Assembly (NCBI GenBank): GCA_905373665.1
Contig: CAJPTV010000045.1
Location: 1-16,318, forward strand
Source of the DNA: Bacteroidia bacterium
GTDB taxonomy: Bacteria > Bacteroidota > Bacteroidia > Bacteroidales > CAJPTX01
Direction of reading: 5' to 3'
DNA length: 16,318 nt
In this document: positions 7,801 to 14,622 of the stretch, piece by piece
How positions within the stretch are numbered: the first letter of the stretch is position 1
Layout of the letters: each line of letters starts with the position of its first letter
Notes under the pieces: generated by a model
What the model saw: only the letters and a program-made list of their open reading frames with translations
Database searches by the model: none
What the model was told of the DNA's origin: nothing
Made by a program: the position numbers and the translations under genes

Positions 7801-10800
7801 TCACAGCCTCGGTAGGCGTGGTAAGGGTCAGCGCTACAGGATTTGAGCCATAGACGTAGGTAGCCGCAGGCTCTGTCCAAGCGAGAGTTTGTGCCTGCTC
7901 GAGACGAAGGGTATACTTCTGCTCCGAGCGTCCGTTGGCAGCCTTCACAATCAAGAGGCGTGGTGCGGAGAGGTCAATCACTGCCCCCGAGGTGAGCTCC
8001 TCAGCCCGACCGAGCAGGTAGAGCTTTGCCCCAGCCGAGATAGTAAAGTCAAGCTTTGCTTGGGTAACGTCGAGCGTACCATCCGTAGCTTGAAGCTTCA
8101 AGGAGATGTTGCTTCCGTCGACGGTTGCCGCCACGTCGTTGTTGAGCGTCGTGTTCTTCGCCTTAGCAAGGGAGGCGCTGTTAATCTTTGCCTCGGCACT
8201 CTTTTCCTTCTCGCCCGTAAAGACTACTTCCTGTTCGTAGCTCTTACCAAAGATGGAGACTGTCGCCTTGATCTTCACCTCCTTGTTGCCAGAGAAGTCA
8301 AAGCGCGTGTCGTCGGTAATCTTGTTGCCATTATAGGTCAGTACCGCATTGTCCCACGCTGCTTCGAGGGCTACGTTCTTTATCTGCGTAAGCTCGGCTA
8401 CGGCAAGGAAGGTCAGTTTATACTTTCCGTTCTCTACCTTTTCGGCACGGACTTGGTCTTGGAAGAGAATCTCACCGAGCATCGCCTTGCGTGGGTCAAC
8501 CCATACGGAGTCAGCGAGTGCGAGACGGTTGTCGTGCGACTCGAGGTAAGCCATGTCATAGTAAGGTGAGCCCGCCTCGGTAGCTGCGTTGCCCAGCCCT
8601 TCGTCAAAGGAGTACTCTGCGATGAGGTTCGCACGGTCTTCTGGCGATGCGCCCTCTAGGTGCGTAAACATATACTTCTTGATGCGCGCCTCGGTGAGCT
8701 GGGTGTTCCAGATACGGAACTCGTCAATCAAACCGTCGAAGCCGTCAAGGAGGGTAAAGCCGAGGTTGAGCGACGGCGTGTCTTTCTGGTCTGTATCGAC
8801 CGTCACTTCCTTCCCGTTAATGAAGATTTTCACCTCACACGCCCCCGTACCGAAGGCTGCAGCACGCTTGATATTGTAGATAGATACCGCCACGTGTGTC
8901 CACTTCTTAGGCTTAATGAGGTCGGCATGCTCGTTGCGGGTGTACGCCACGGCACGCGAGCCGAGGAAGACCATAATCCCGTTATCGCGCACGGCAGCCG
9001 CACGACTCTGGTAGGTGGTGGAGATTTCGAACCCGCCCCCTTTGAGTATCGGTCCGTAGTGTGGGCGCGAGGGGTTAATCCAGAACTCTACAGTAAATGC
9101 GGGCAAGTTATTGGGGTCGGTCCCAGAGGGGAGAGACTCCCAGAGACGCTGTGCGGCACGATCGACCAGCACGCGATCGGTAATCTTGTCACGTCCCTTC
9201 AAGAAGGAGTGCGAGCGCAAGCACCATGGGTCAAGTTCCTGCCCGGGGGCGATGGTCTTAATCTTGAAGAGCTCGATCTCCTGCACGTTGTTCTCTGGCT
9301 TACCGCCCTGCTTTTCCTTAATGGTCATCTTGATGGTATGACGTCCGTGTGCGGAGAGGTCGGCAGTTGCCTTGAGCTGAGTCTTGAACGTTCCACTCCA
9401 TGCGGCGAGCTTTGCCGTAGCGGGGATTTCCACCTCTTCGGTCACCTCGGGCTTACCGTCTACGGAGATGGCTACGTCAAACTTGCCAAAGAATTCCTTA
9501 GGCGAACCGTTCTTTACCTCCAGCCAGAGGGGCTCGGTGGCAGAGAAGGTCTTGCTCACGCGCGGCGTCCCGCCCGTGCTTGGGTCTTTCGTACCGATGT
9601 AGGTCAGCACGAGGTCGCCATCAAATGGGTCAGCCCCCTCGACCACATCGAGGACGTAGTCACGTACTCGGGTTTCCGCATCAAGGTCGGTCGCTAGGAG
9701 GTTCTTCACCTGCTCCGCATCGCGCGAGCTGTACATCGCACGTAGACGGTAAGTCCCTGCTGGGCGATTCGTCACGTCGATGTCAAAGTAAAGCACCGAG
9801 GTGTTGGGACGGATCTTGTTTGAGGTGTAGTCCACCACGACCTCGTCTTCGTCAAAGGTATTGTTCTTGTTCCAATCGACCCAAGCGCGGAGGTATCTCT
9901 CGTCCTCATGCTCGAGCTGACTGAAGCCCGTGCGCGCCTTGCCGTCTTTCTTATAGACTGTGAGGTGCTCTTTACGGAAGTCTACGTGGTGCTCCTCTTG
10001 GTCGCCCGTCGGAGGTCTCCACTGTGGGAACTTGTAACGGTCATATAAGAGCCAGATCGGGAGGGCGTTGTCAGTCACGTCACCATCCAACCCTAGGAGG
10101 CGAACATTGACTTTGCGTGCCGTACGCATCTCCACCTTCTCTATCTTCTTATCCAAGGTCGTCGGGTCAGAGAGCCCTGGGGGGATAGAGGCAATCCCTT
10201 GCACGAGTGCATATTGCCCCCTATCTTCCACTCGCAGCCCAGCACTTGTGGAGGGGCGTGTGGTGTTATTGCGGATCTGGATGGTGACGGGCACGTCCGC
10301 CACGTCAGCCTCTGCCGTATGCTCCGCTTTCGCACTCACGAGCGTTAAGGGGTTGGTTACGGGCACGAGGTCGACCTCGGCCACCCATCCCTCTTGCGTC
10401 TCCTCGAAGTTATCCGAGTCAAAGTGGATGCGCAGCGAACCATCCTGCGAGCCCGAGACATAGACGTAGGGTGCTTGCTCGAGCTGATCGGTGAGGTCGT
10501 CGTCGAGCTGGTCGGCGGGGAGTCCCGTTTCCTCGTCCCAAACGTTCAGGTCGGTGTAAATAGAGAGAATCCCGAGACGGCGTCCCGTCTTAAACTTGCG
10601 GAAGGTAACGCGCACCTTCATGGAGGGGTCTTCGGGCACGAGGGTTATGGTCGCGTCCTGACTCTTGCTATAGTTAGCGTGTAGCCCCCCGTTGTCGGTA
10701 AAGATATACTTGCCCTTCCCGATGGTGTAACGAAGCTTCGGGTCTTGGGGCAACTGCTGCGGGTCGTACTCACGCGGTAGGAAGTAGGAGGCGGGCATCG

Positions 10801-13800
10801 GGATGATATTCCCGAGGTTGCGTACCTGCTCCTGTGCTTGGTTGTCTTGCGGGTAGTCGTCGTTCTCACAATCGAGGGTAAACTTCACATTGATGTCTTC
10901 GCCCTCGGGGTTGGTGGTGCTCAGGTCTACCTCATACTCCATCTGACGGTCGTCGTAAGGGAGGAGGGTGGGGAGCTTCTGGCTCGAAACCCACTTCCCG
11001 TTACGGAAGAGGTTCAACTTCAAGTCCTTCTCTTCGTTCAACGAACCATTGACCAAGGTGAGGGTAAAGGTCGAGAGCCCGAGGTTCGCCCCATCGACGG
11101 GGGTCTTAGAGATGGCGATCCCGACGTCGTGCTTCCGATAAGGCTTTTCAAAGTAAATCCCTGTAATAAGGAGACGGTCTGCGGCATAGCGGTTGTACTC
11201 GTGCCCCTCGTGTTGCAACTTGAGGGAGTGCGTCTTTCCGTCAGACTTTAAGAGATAGACGAGCTCGACGTCGGTGTCCTTCCCGTAGATGATGTCAAGC
11301 CCGCGCGCATCCTTCATCGGTTGGTCGTCCCAGAGGGCACGGAAGGCAGAGGTCTTCGGCTTGTTCTGATCGCAGGCAATGACTGCGCCGCGGATACGCA
11401 GCACGACCTCCTCGCCCACGGGGATGGCACTCATGTCTATCTGGCAGAAACGAAGCTCGAAGACATATTTATCATTCTTGGGGTCAAAGGCAGGCTTATC
11501 TTTGTCATACGGAGTTTGAGCGAAAGCGTCGATATCCACTTGGAAGAGGTTACTCCCCTGCGGCACGAAGCTCTCAGAGTAGGAGTTGACGCTATACTTG
11601 CGGTGTTGCCCGTTGCTTACCGCCATGTAGGGGAGCGGCCAGTTCTGGAAGGTCTCGTTGTGCGGGAGCGTGTTCATATCCAACTTCAACGGTGCGTAGG
11701 AGAAGAGCTGGATGGCGGGAGTACGACGCCCGATCTTACCCTTGAAGTCATCCTCAAGCTGCGTAGCGAGCGCAACGAGCGTTTTCGGACGATCGAGGTA
11801 AGGCTTTACCTGATCCGCTATATTTTCTTGTGTATGCGCCTTATCGATATGAGCTACCTGTGTCCACGTTTCCGTATCGACGTCGCCGACAAGGAGGACG
11901 TACCCCTTTTCAGGTACAATAGGGGGTTGCTTCCACGAAAGCATGAAAGTGCCATCGCAACCGTCGCCACGGTTAATCCTCAACGACTCGGGTACGGGCG
12001 CTATGGTAAACTTCCCTGTGAGCGCTACGCCCCCCGCTTGGTCTGTGAGGCGCAGCATCGCCTCTGCGGTAGCGGGCGCATTGCGCGGGATGTCAAAGCG
12101 GTAGCCCGAGTAGGAGTCTGGTAACGTATACCCTTGTCCGAAGGTCTTTCCTCCGTCGTAAGAGATTTCAATCGTGGAGGGGACTTTGTTCGTCGTCCAA
12201 CGCGACCCGTAATTTTCTACATGGGCAATGATGATATCGCCGGGCGCATACTGGTCGCCAGCAAGGGGGGAGGTGAAGCGCATCGTCCCCTCCTCTTCAA
12301 ACCACCATACGAGGACAAAGCGCTGCTTGCCGCTCGGGATGGCGGAGGCCGTCACCTTCACATCGAGGGTGCTCTTTCCCGCAAGCTCTTGGGCGGTAAA
12401 GGTGACCTGCTCTTGGTTATTGAGGTGGTCTTCTTTGCGTGTCGCGGGTTTAGAAACCTCGCCCTTGGCAGGATTGCAAACCCAAGGGAGGAGTCCATTG
12501 ACCGTCAAGTCGAGGTCGTTCACGAGCGCCTTATCGCCCCATGTATAGACCTTTTTCGCGGTGGTATCGTTCCATGCGATCATCACGCGTGCTTGCTTTG
12601 CCCCAGCGGGCACGGGAATGAAGAAGGTCTTCGTCTCCCCTTGTTTGAGGGTGAGCTCCTCGCTATCCTTGTAGTAGCCCCGTTCGAGGGCAAGCACCAT
12701 CTTTTCCGAATTGAGAAGCCCGTAGCCGTACTTATAGTCAGGGCCTTCGACGCCCGCATCGGTGGCGGTATTCATGGCAAGGGCACGCAAGAGATCCGCA
12801 CGCGGGGTGCGGTCTGCATGAAGCTGCTTATAGCGCTGAGTAACGAGCGCTAAGTTTCCCGAAACGGTGGGGCACGCCATGGAGGTACCCGTCTTGGTAG
12901 ACGAACCCGCAAAGACGTTGGTACTCAACACCCCTACCCCTTTAGCTACCACGTGTGGCGCAAGACGTCCGTCGTCAAGAGGACCACAGGAGCTAAAGTC
13001 ACCTAAGCGACCAATAAGGTCACACGCCCCGACAAAGAAGGAGTTCTTGGCGCGGTTCGGGATAGTCCCGTACTGCTTTTCGCCGTAGTGTGCAAGGACG
13101 CTGTCGGCACACCCCTGCCCGTCGTTCCCGCAGGCATACACGGGCAAAAGGGTGGGGTACTTGCAGACGAGCTGATCCATCTGGATGTCTCGCCCGAGGG
13201 TGTTGTAAGAGAACTGGCGATAGAACATACACATCTGCCCGAGAGGAAGACCGTAGGAGTTCTGCGTGAGGGTAATCCCATTCTCGCGGTGGCACTTTTC
13301 CATTTCCTGCCACTCTTGCACCTCGTCGGAGGAGCTGGAGAAGTTCCATGACCAACCGAGGGCTTTGGGTGCCATCCCGCGTGCCGAGGGGTCGCTCATT
13401 CCAGAGCCGAGCACCGTTCCCGCTACGTGCGTACCGTGCAACTCGCCCCCTTGCCAGAGTTGATACTCGCGGCGCGTGACGCGGTCACCAAAGTCAGGAC
13501 TATAGACGACGTTCCCGTCCCAGATGCCGACGCGTACGCCCTCACCCGTGAGGTTACGTCCGCCCAGAGCGCTCGGGACAGAAAGTACATTAGCGTGAGA
13601 AAGGCTCGCCCCCGTATGGTTCAACAGGGTTGCGGGTGCAGGCGCGGGCGCTACACTCAAGACCCACGGATGGGCTGCCAAGGTTACGAGCGCCGTACGC
13701 GGCAACTCGCAGGAGGCTACGCGCCACCCTTCGGCAATCCGCACCTTCTGTGCCCCGAGGGCGCGAAGGGTCTTCTCTACCGCTTGGTCAGTTACGTTGT

Positions 13801-14257
13801 GTGCGTAGGTGATTTCGAGCTTTGCCGTACGCTCATCCACCTGACACCAATCGGGGAGGGTGGGTGCGGTAAGCAGCTCGGCGATTTTCCACTCTGCCGC
13901 CACGGGGAGGACGGAGCGGAGCGTCGTAGCGCGAAATGCCTTCGCGGGGTTTACTCCCTCGGGAAGGGTCGCCCAATAGGCTCGGTTACCGAGATAGTCG
14001 CCCAAGACGAGCCCCTTGGCAGCCAGCGCCGCGCGTTCGCCCTCAGAGGGGATGGCGGTGAGTTGTACCAAGACGTTGTGTCGTTTGCCGACTGCCGTGC
14101 CAAGATCCTGTGCTTTCGCCCCTCGCGTGGGGTGTGCCACATTGTCTGGCAAAGGCACTGTGTACCGACCTAGCTGCACATACTCCTGTGCCGCGGCAGT
14201 GAGCGCACTCAGCAGCGCGAGACAGAAGAGGGCGCTATAAAACCTAATGAGCCTCAT
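4862..14257 (-). CDS. Giant secreted S8 (subtilisin-family) serine protease with adhesin-like domains and T9SS type A sorting domain
   Basis: Intact, 3131 residues. The start is fixed by an in-frame TAG directly before the ATG; an AGAGG ribosome site (14264-14268) lies six bases upstream. Signal peptide 1-23 ends AAA. A propeptide-like region runs to about 235. The subtilase domain (about 236-520) has D247 (GIWDGN), H274 (HGTHVAG), oxyanion N378 (CGNDG) and S459 (GTSMACP), all intact. A jelly-roll domain as in KP-43 proteases follows (about 535-655), then an FnIII-like segment (753-850), a CARDB-like domain (1044-1150), a GEVED-like domain (1349-1541, WVDWNKNNTFDEDE), a second CARDB-like domain (1546-1668) and a LamG-like lectin fold (1696-1925). 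Then come MBG/Ig-like domains (2125-2308), a carboxypeptidase-regulatory-like domain (2315-2386), InlB-like beta-repeats (2388-3047) interrupted by a MAM/cleaved-adhesin-like domain (2531-2700), and the sorting domain (3056-3131; LRPNPVADYL, GLYLLRL, LRFVKQ). Expected to cross the outer membrane by the type IX system and stay surface-bound, degrading proteins and adhering. Domain edges are approximate. Confidence 0.96.
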   Translation of the reverse strand: MRLIRFYSALFCLALLSALTAAAQEYVQLGRYTVPLPDNVAHPTRGAKAQDLGTAVGKRHNVLVQLTAIPSEGERAALAAKGLVLGDYLGNRAYWATLPEGVNPAKAFRATTLRSVLPVAAEWKIAELLTAPTLPDWCQVDERTAKLEITYAHNVTDQAVEKTLRALGAQKVRIAEGWRVASCELPRTALVTLAAHPWVLSVAPAPAPATLLNHTGASLSHANVLSVPSALGGRNLTGEGVRVGIWDGNVVYSPDFGDRVTRREYQLWQGGELHGTHVAGTVLGSGMSDPSARGMAPKALGWSWNFSSSSDEVQEWQEMEKCHRENGITLTQNSYGLPLGQMCMFYRQFSYNTLGRDIQMDQLVCKYPTLLPVYACGNDGQGCADSVLAHYGEKQYGTIPNRAKNSFFVGACDLIGRLGDFSSCGPLDDGRLAPHVVAKGVGVLSTNVFAGSSTKTGTSMACPTVSGNLALVTQRYKQLHADRTPRADLLRALAMNTATDAGVEGPDYKYGYGLLNSEKMVLALERGYYKDSEELTLKQGETKTFFIPVPAGAKQARVMIAWNDTTAKKVYTWGDKALVNDLDLTVNGLLPWVCNPAKGEVSKPATRKEDHLNNQEQVTFTAQELAGKSTLDVKVTASAIPSGKQRFVLVWWFEEEGTMRFTSPLAGDQYAPGDIIIAHVENYGSRWTTNKVPSTIEISYDGGKTFGQGYTLPDSYSGYRFDIPRNAPATAEAMLRLTDQAGGVALTGKFTIAPVPESLRINRGDGCDGTFMLSWKQPPIVPEKGYVLLVGDVDTETWTQVAHIDKAHTQENIADQVKPYLDRPKTLVALATQLEDDFKGKIGRRTPAIQLFSYAPLKLDMNTLPHNETFQNWPLPYMAVSNGQHRKYSVNSYSESFVPQGSNLFQVDIDAFAQTPYDKDKPAFDPKNDKYVFELRFCQIDMSAIPVGEEVVLRIRGAVIACDQNKPKTSAFRALWDDQPMKDARGLDIIYGKDTDVELVYLLKSDGKTHSLKLQHEGHEYNRYAADRLLITGIYFEKPYRKHDVGIAISKTPVDGANLGLSTFTLTLVNGSLNEEKDLKLNLFRNGKWVSSQKLPTLLPYDDRQMEYEVDLSTTNPEGEDINVKFTLDCENDDYPQDNQAQEQVRNLGNIIPMPASYFLPREYDPQQLPQDPKLRYTIGKGKYIFTDNGGLHANYSKSQDATITLVPEDPSMKVRVTFRKFKTGRRLGILSIYTDLNVWDEETGLPADQLDDDLTDQLEQAPYVYVSGSQDGSLRIHFDSDNFEETQEGWVAEVDLVPVTNPLTLVSAKAEHTAEADVADVPVTIQIRNNTTRPSTSAGLRVEDRGQYALVQGIASIPPGLSDPTTLDKKIEKVEMRTARKVNVRLLGLDGDVTDNALPIWLLYDRYKFPQWRPPTGDQEEHHVDFRKEHLTVYKKDGKARTGFSQLEHEDERYLRAWVDWNKNNTFDEDEVVVDYTSNKIRPNTSVLYFDIDVTNRPAGTYRLRAMYSSRDAEQVKNLLATDLDAETRVRDYVLDVVEGADPFDGDLVLTYIGTKDPSTGGTPRVSKTFSATEPLWLEVKNGSPKEFFGKFDVAISVDGKPEVTEEVEIPATAKLAAWSGTFKTQLKATADLSAHGRHTIKMTIKEKQGGKPENNVQEIELFKIKTIAPGQELDPWCLRSHSFLKGRDKITDRVLVDRAAQRLWESLPSGTDPNNLPAFTVEFWINPSRPHYGPILKGGGFEISTTYQSRAAAVRDNGIMVFLGSRAVAYTRNEHADLIKPKKWTHVAVSIYNIKRAAAFGTGACEVKIFINGKEVTVDTDQKDTPSLNLGFTLLDGFDGLIDEFRIWNTQLTEARIKKYMFTHLEGASPEDRANLIAEYSFDEGLGNAATEAGSPYYDMAYLESHDNRLALADSVWVDPRKAMLGEILFQDQVRAEKVENGKYKLTFLAVAELTQIKNVALEAAWDNAVLTYNGNKITDDTRFDFSGNKEVKIKATVSIFGKSYEQEVVFTGEKEKSAEAKINSASLAKAKNTTLNNDVAATVDGSNISLKLQATDGTLDVTQAKLDFTISAGAKLYLLGRAEELTSGAVIDLSAPRLLIVKAANGRSEQKYTLRLEQAQTLAWTEPAATYVYGSNPVALTLTTPTEAVNPIVGTSDNPSVATVLDKKLYLAGVGEATLSLFQPEGKSYLMSNVLTKKITVTPKPITVKPTATELVYGAEFAFTYAFDGLVAPEHHGLLPNPLVHGDYQFKKTDGTVIGKYDPARKMLSFTEELLPSSYQIAPSTAAYTVGNYTVTPTEATLTVKQGELYPFTITVTGKGAPLAGATIAIDGERYLTHANGTLTLPIAKNTTHEYTVTKGGFIPVKRTLEMKEAAAQVTIAMESSAVTYTYSATAGGDLFGQTQQVLAQGDTGSPVFAQAHEGYHFEKWDDESTENPRADLFGAENKSFTASFGRNTYKISYRVDGKGTIEGELEQNILFEGNGKSVTAKPDAGYFFLLWSDGNTSPTRSEASVREDNTLYAIFRTQAQLPYANNFESGEFPEGWATTSRRRSPTGKALSWQLTNHPTWLQDKLDGYFFIIDADKDLKADFEAVLYTPRFELKKHDDKNNLLFTCTSYYRDYEPPTSAAKVQYDCGDGWKDAEKGKLYAWNSNLNVQAIVKPAELKDKKYVQFRIVYEGKWSYWLLVDNVAIYYENKLPNVTLKYKSEPAGAATFTKKEGGKDVTLPREDGFYVLKDCTYGQLPPQVSAQPVSGFKFWKWDDGVTTLKRPEQPATDNVTYTALCKSKEMIHVSYRSTLPQATRFMIGEKEVTEQWIEPGKKTEPITVSVAEGYAFRYWLPDENRKAALEASEEAHDVVYTAVVVKKELLAPVRPKVTITPAEAGYITLSTAEGKPLDLNTAELYRGDQVRGVAMQNTGFAVSSMTRNGAPVTLVSGVFAFELGETEEWVVNYEPMSNVKTRIEPAEGAKITFRTEDDKKVTTEENPTQFIVGSKLFLHVTTTPGWTIVKLVDEANGNQELTLDKDNDLPLTLKEAHTFVLTVEKVSAVEEGQELGITLRPNPVADYLVVDGTQEGDRLVVLSAVGETMLEATAVQGVTRLDLRAMREGLYLLRLSRHGVVNTLRFVKQ

Positions 14258-14290
14258 CTAAAACCTCTTTTTACTTTAAGATGTTACCAC

Positions 14291-14305
14291 CCCCCGCCTA
14301 GGGGG
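14291..14305 (-). promoter_or_regulatory. GC hairpin in the protease 5' leader
   Basis: CCCCC (14291-14295) and GGGGG (14301-14305) flank a 5-base loop. In the minus-strand transcript this would fold about 33 bases before the start codon, upstream of the ribosome site. It could protect the transcript or tune translation; with only five pairs it may equally be chance. Confidence 0.3.
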
Positions 14306-14330
14306 AGAGGGTCTACTTTTCCGACCGTGA

Positions 14331-14361
14331 CAAAAATAGACATACTCCACTTCTTGCCAGA
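14331..14361 (-). promoter_or_regulatory. Bacteroidota-type promoter of the S8 protease
   Basis: On the minus strand 14338-14331 reads TATTTTTG, a full match to the Bacteroidota primary-sigma -7 consensus TAnnTTTG. Nineteen bases further upstream, 14361-14358 reads TCTG, three of four matches to the -33 TTTG element, at the usual spacing. Initiation a few bases after the -7 box would give a leader of roughly 65-70 bases ending in the AGAGG ribosome site. Confidence 0.6.
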
Positions 14362-14585
14362 TCCACTTATTTATAATGCTCAAAAATGCACACGGAGAGA
14401 AGCCCGTCTCCATGCTGGTTAGAGAGGGATGAGGGTAGAAAAGTGTCCTAATATTTGGTGATTCGTAGGCGATACTTTCGCCACTATTAGCGTTTTTGCT
14501 TGGAGGGGCTAATTTAGAATCCTTAACACCCCTATTTCCCTAAGTGATGGGGCTTAGCTCACTCAAGGCTTACAAGGAGTTTCGC

Positions 14586-14593
14586 TACCTTTG
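14586..14593 (+). promoter_or_regulatory. Bacteroidota -7 box of the AAA-ATPase gene
   Basis: TACCTTTG matches TAnnTTTG fully and lies 29 bases before the start codon, giving a leader of about 20-25 bases that includes the AGGAG ribosome site. No clear -33 TTTG is visible at 19-21 bases upstream, so the promoter may be weak or need an activator. Confidence 0.55.
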
Positions 14594-14600
14594 TAAGGTA
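14586..14600. repeat. Perfect 6-bp palindrome over the ATPase -7 box
   Basis: TACCTT and AAGGTA flank the three bases TGT. The left arm and spacer contain the whole -7 box, and the right arm falls at the expected transcription start. This is where a dimeric repressor would sit, or where the RNA 5' end would begin. Function is inferred from position only. Confidence 0.45.
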
Positions 14601-14622
14601 ACAAAATAAGAGAGGAGAGAAG

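Larger units (their letters stand above)
14258..14622. other. Divergent intergenic region between the protease and ATPase genes
   Basis: These 365 bases hold no credible gene and look more AT-rich than the flanking genes. They contain the protease ribosome site (14264-14268), a 5-bp GC hairpin in its leader (14291-14305), a minus-strand -7 box (14331-14338), a small inverted repeat GGCGA/TCGCC (14468-14472 and 14478-14482), and the ATPase -7 box within a palindrome (14586-14600), followed by an AGGAG ribosome site (14613-14617). The central part, roughly 14365-14550, shows nothing else I can name. Confidence 0.7.

Noticed and set aside
8660..9697. 345-codon plus-strand open frame
   Set aside because: It lies wholly antisense to the S8 protease gene across the LamG and CARDB-like domains, has no recognisable motif, and is a by-product of the codon use of the real gene.
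14394..14411. Inverted repeat GGAGA/TCTCC in the intergenic region
   Set aside because: Only five pairs with an eight-base loop, not at a gene end, and no T-tract; expected by chance.
14258..14622. Possible insertion-sequence remnant or small RNA in the divergent gap
   Set aside because: No terminal inverted repeats, target duplications, transposase fragments or convincing RNA fold with its own promoter and terminator could be seen.
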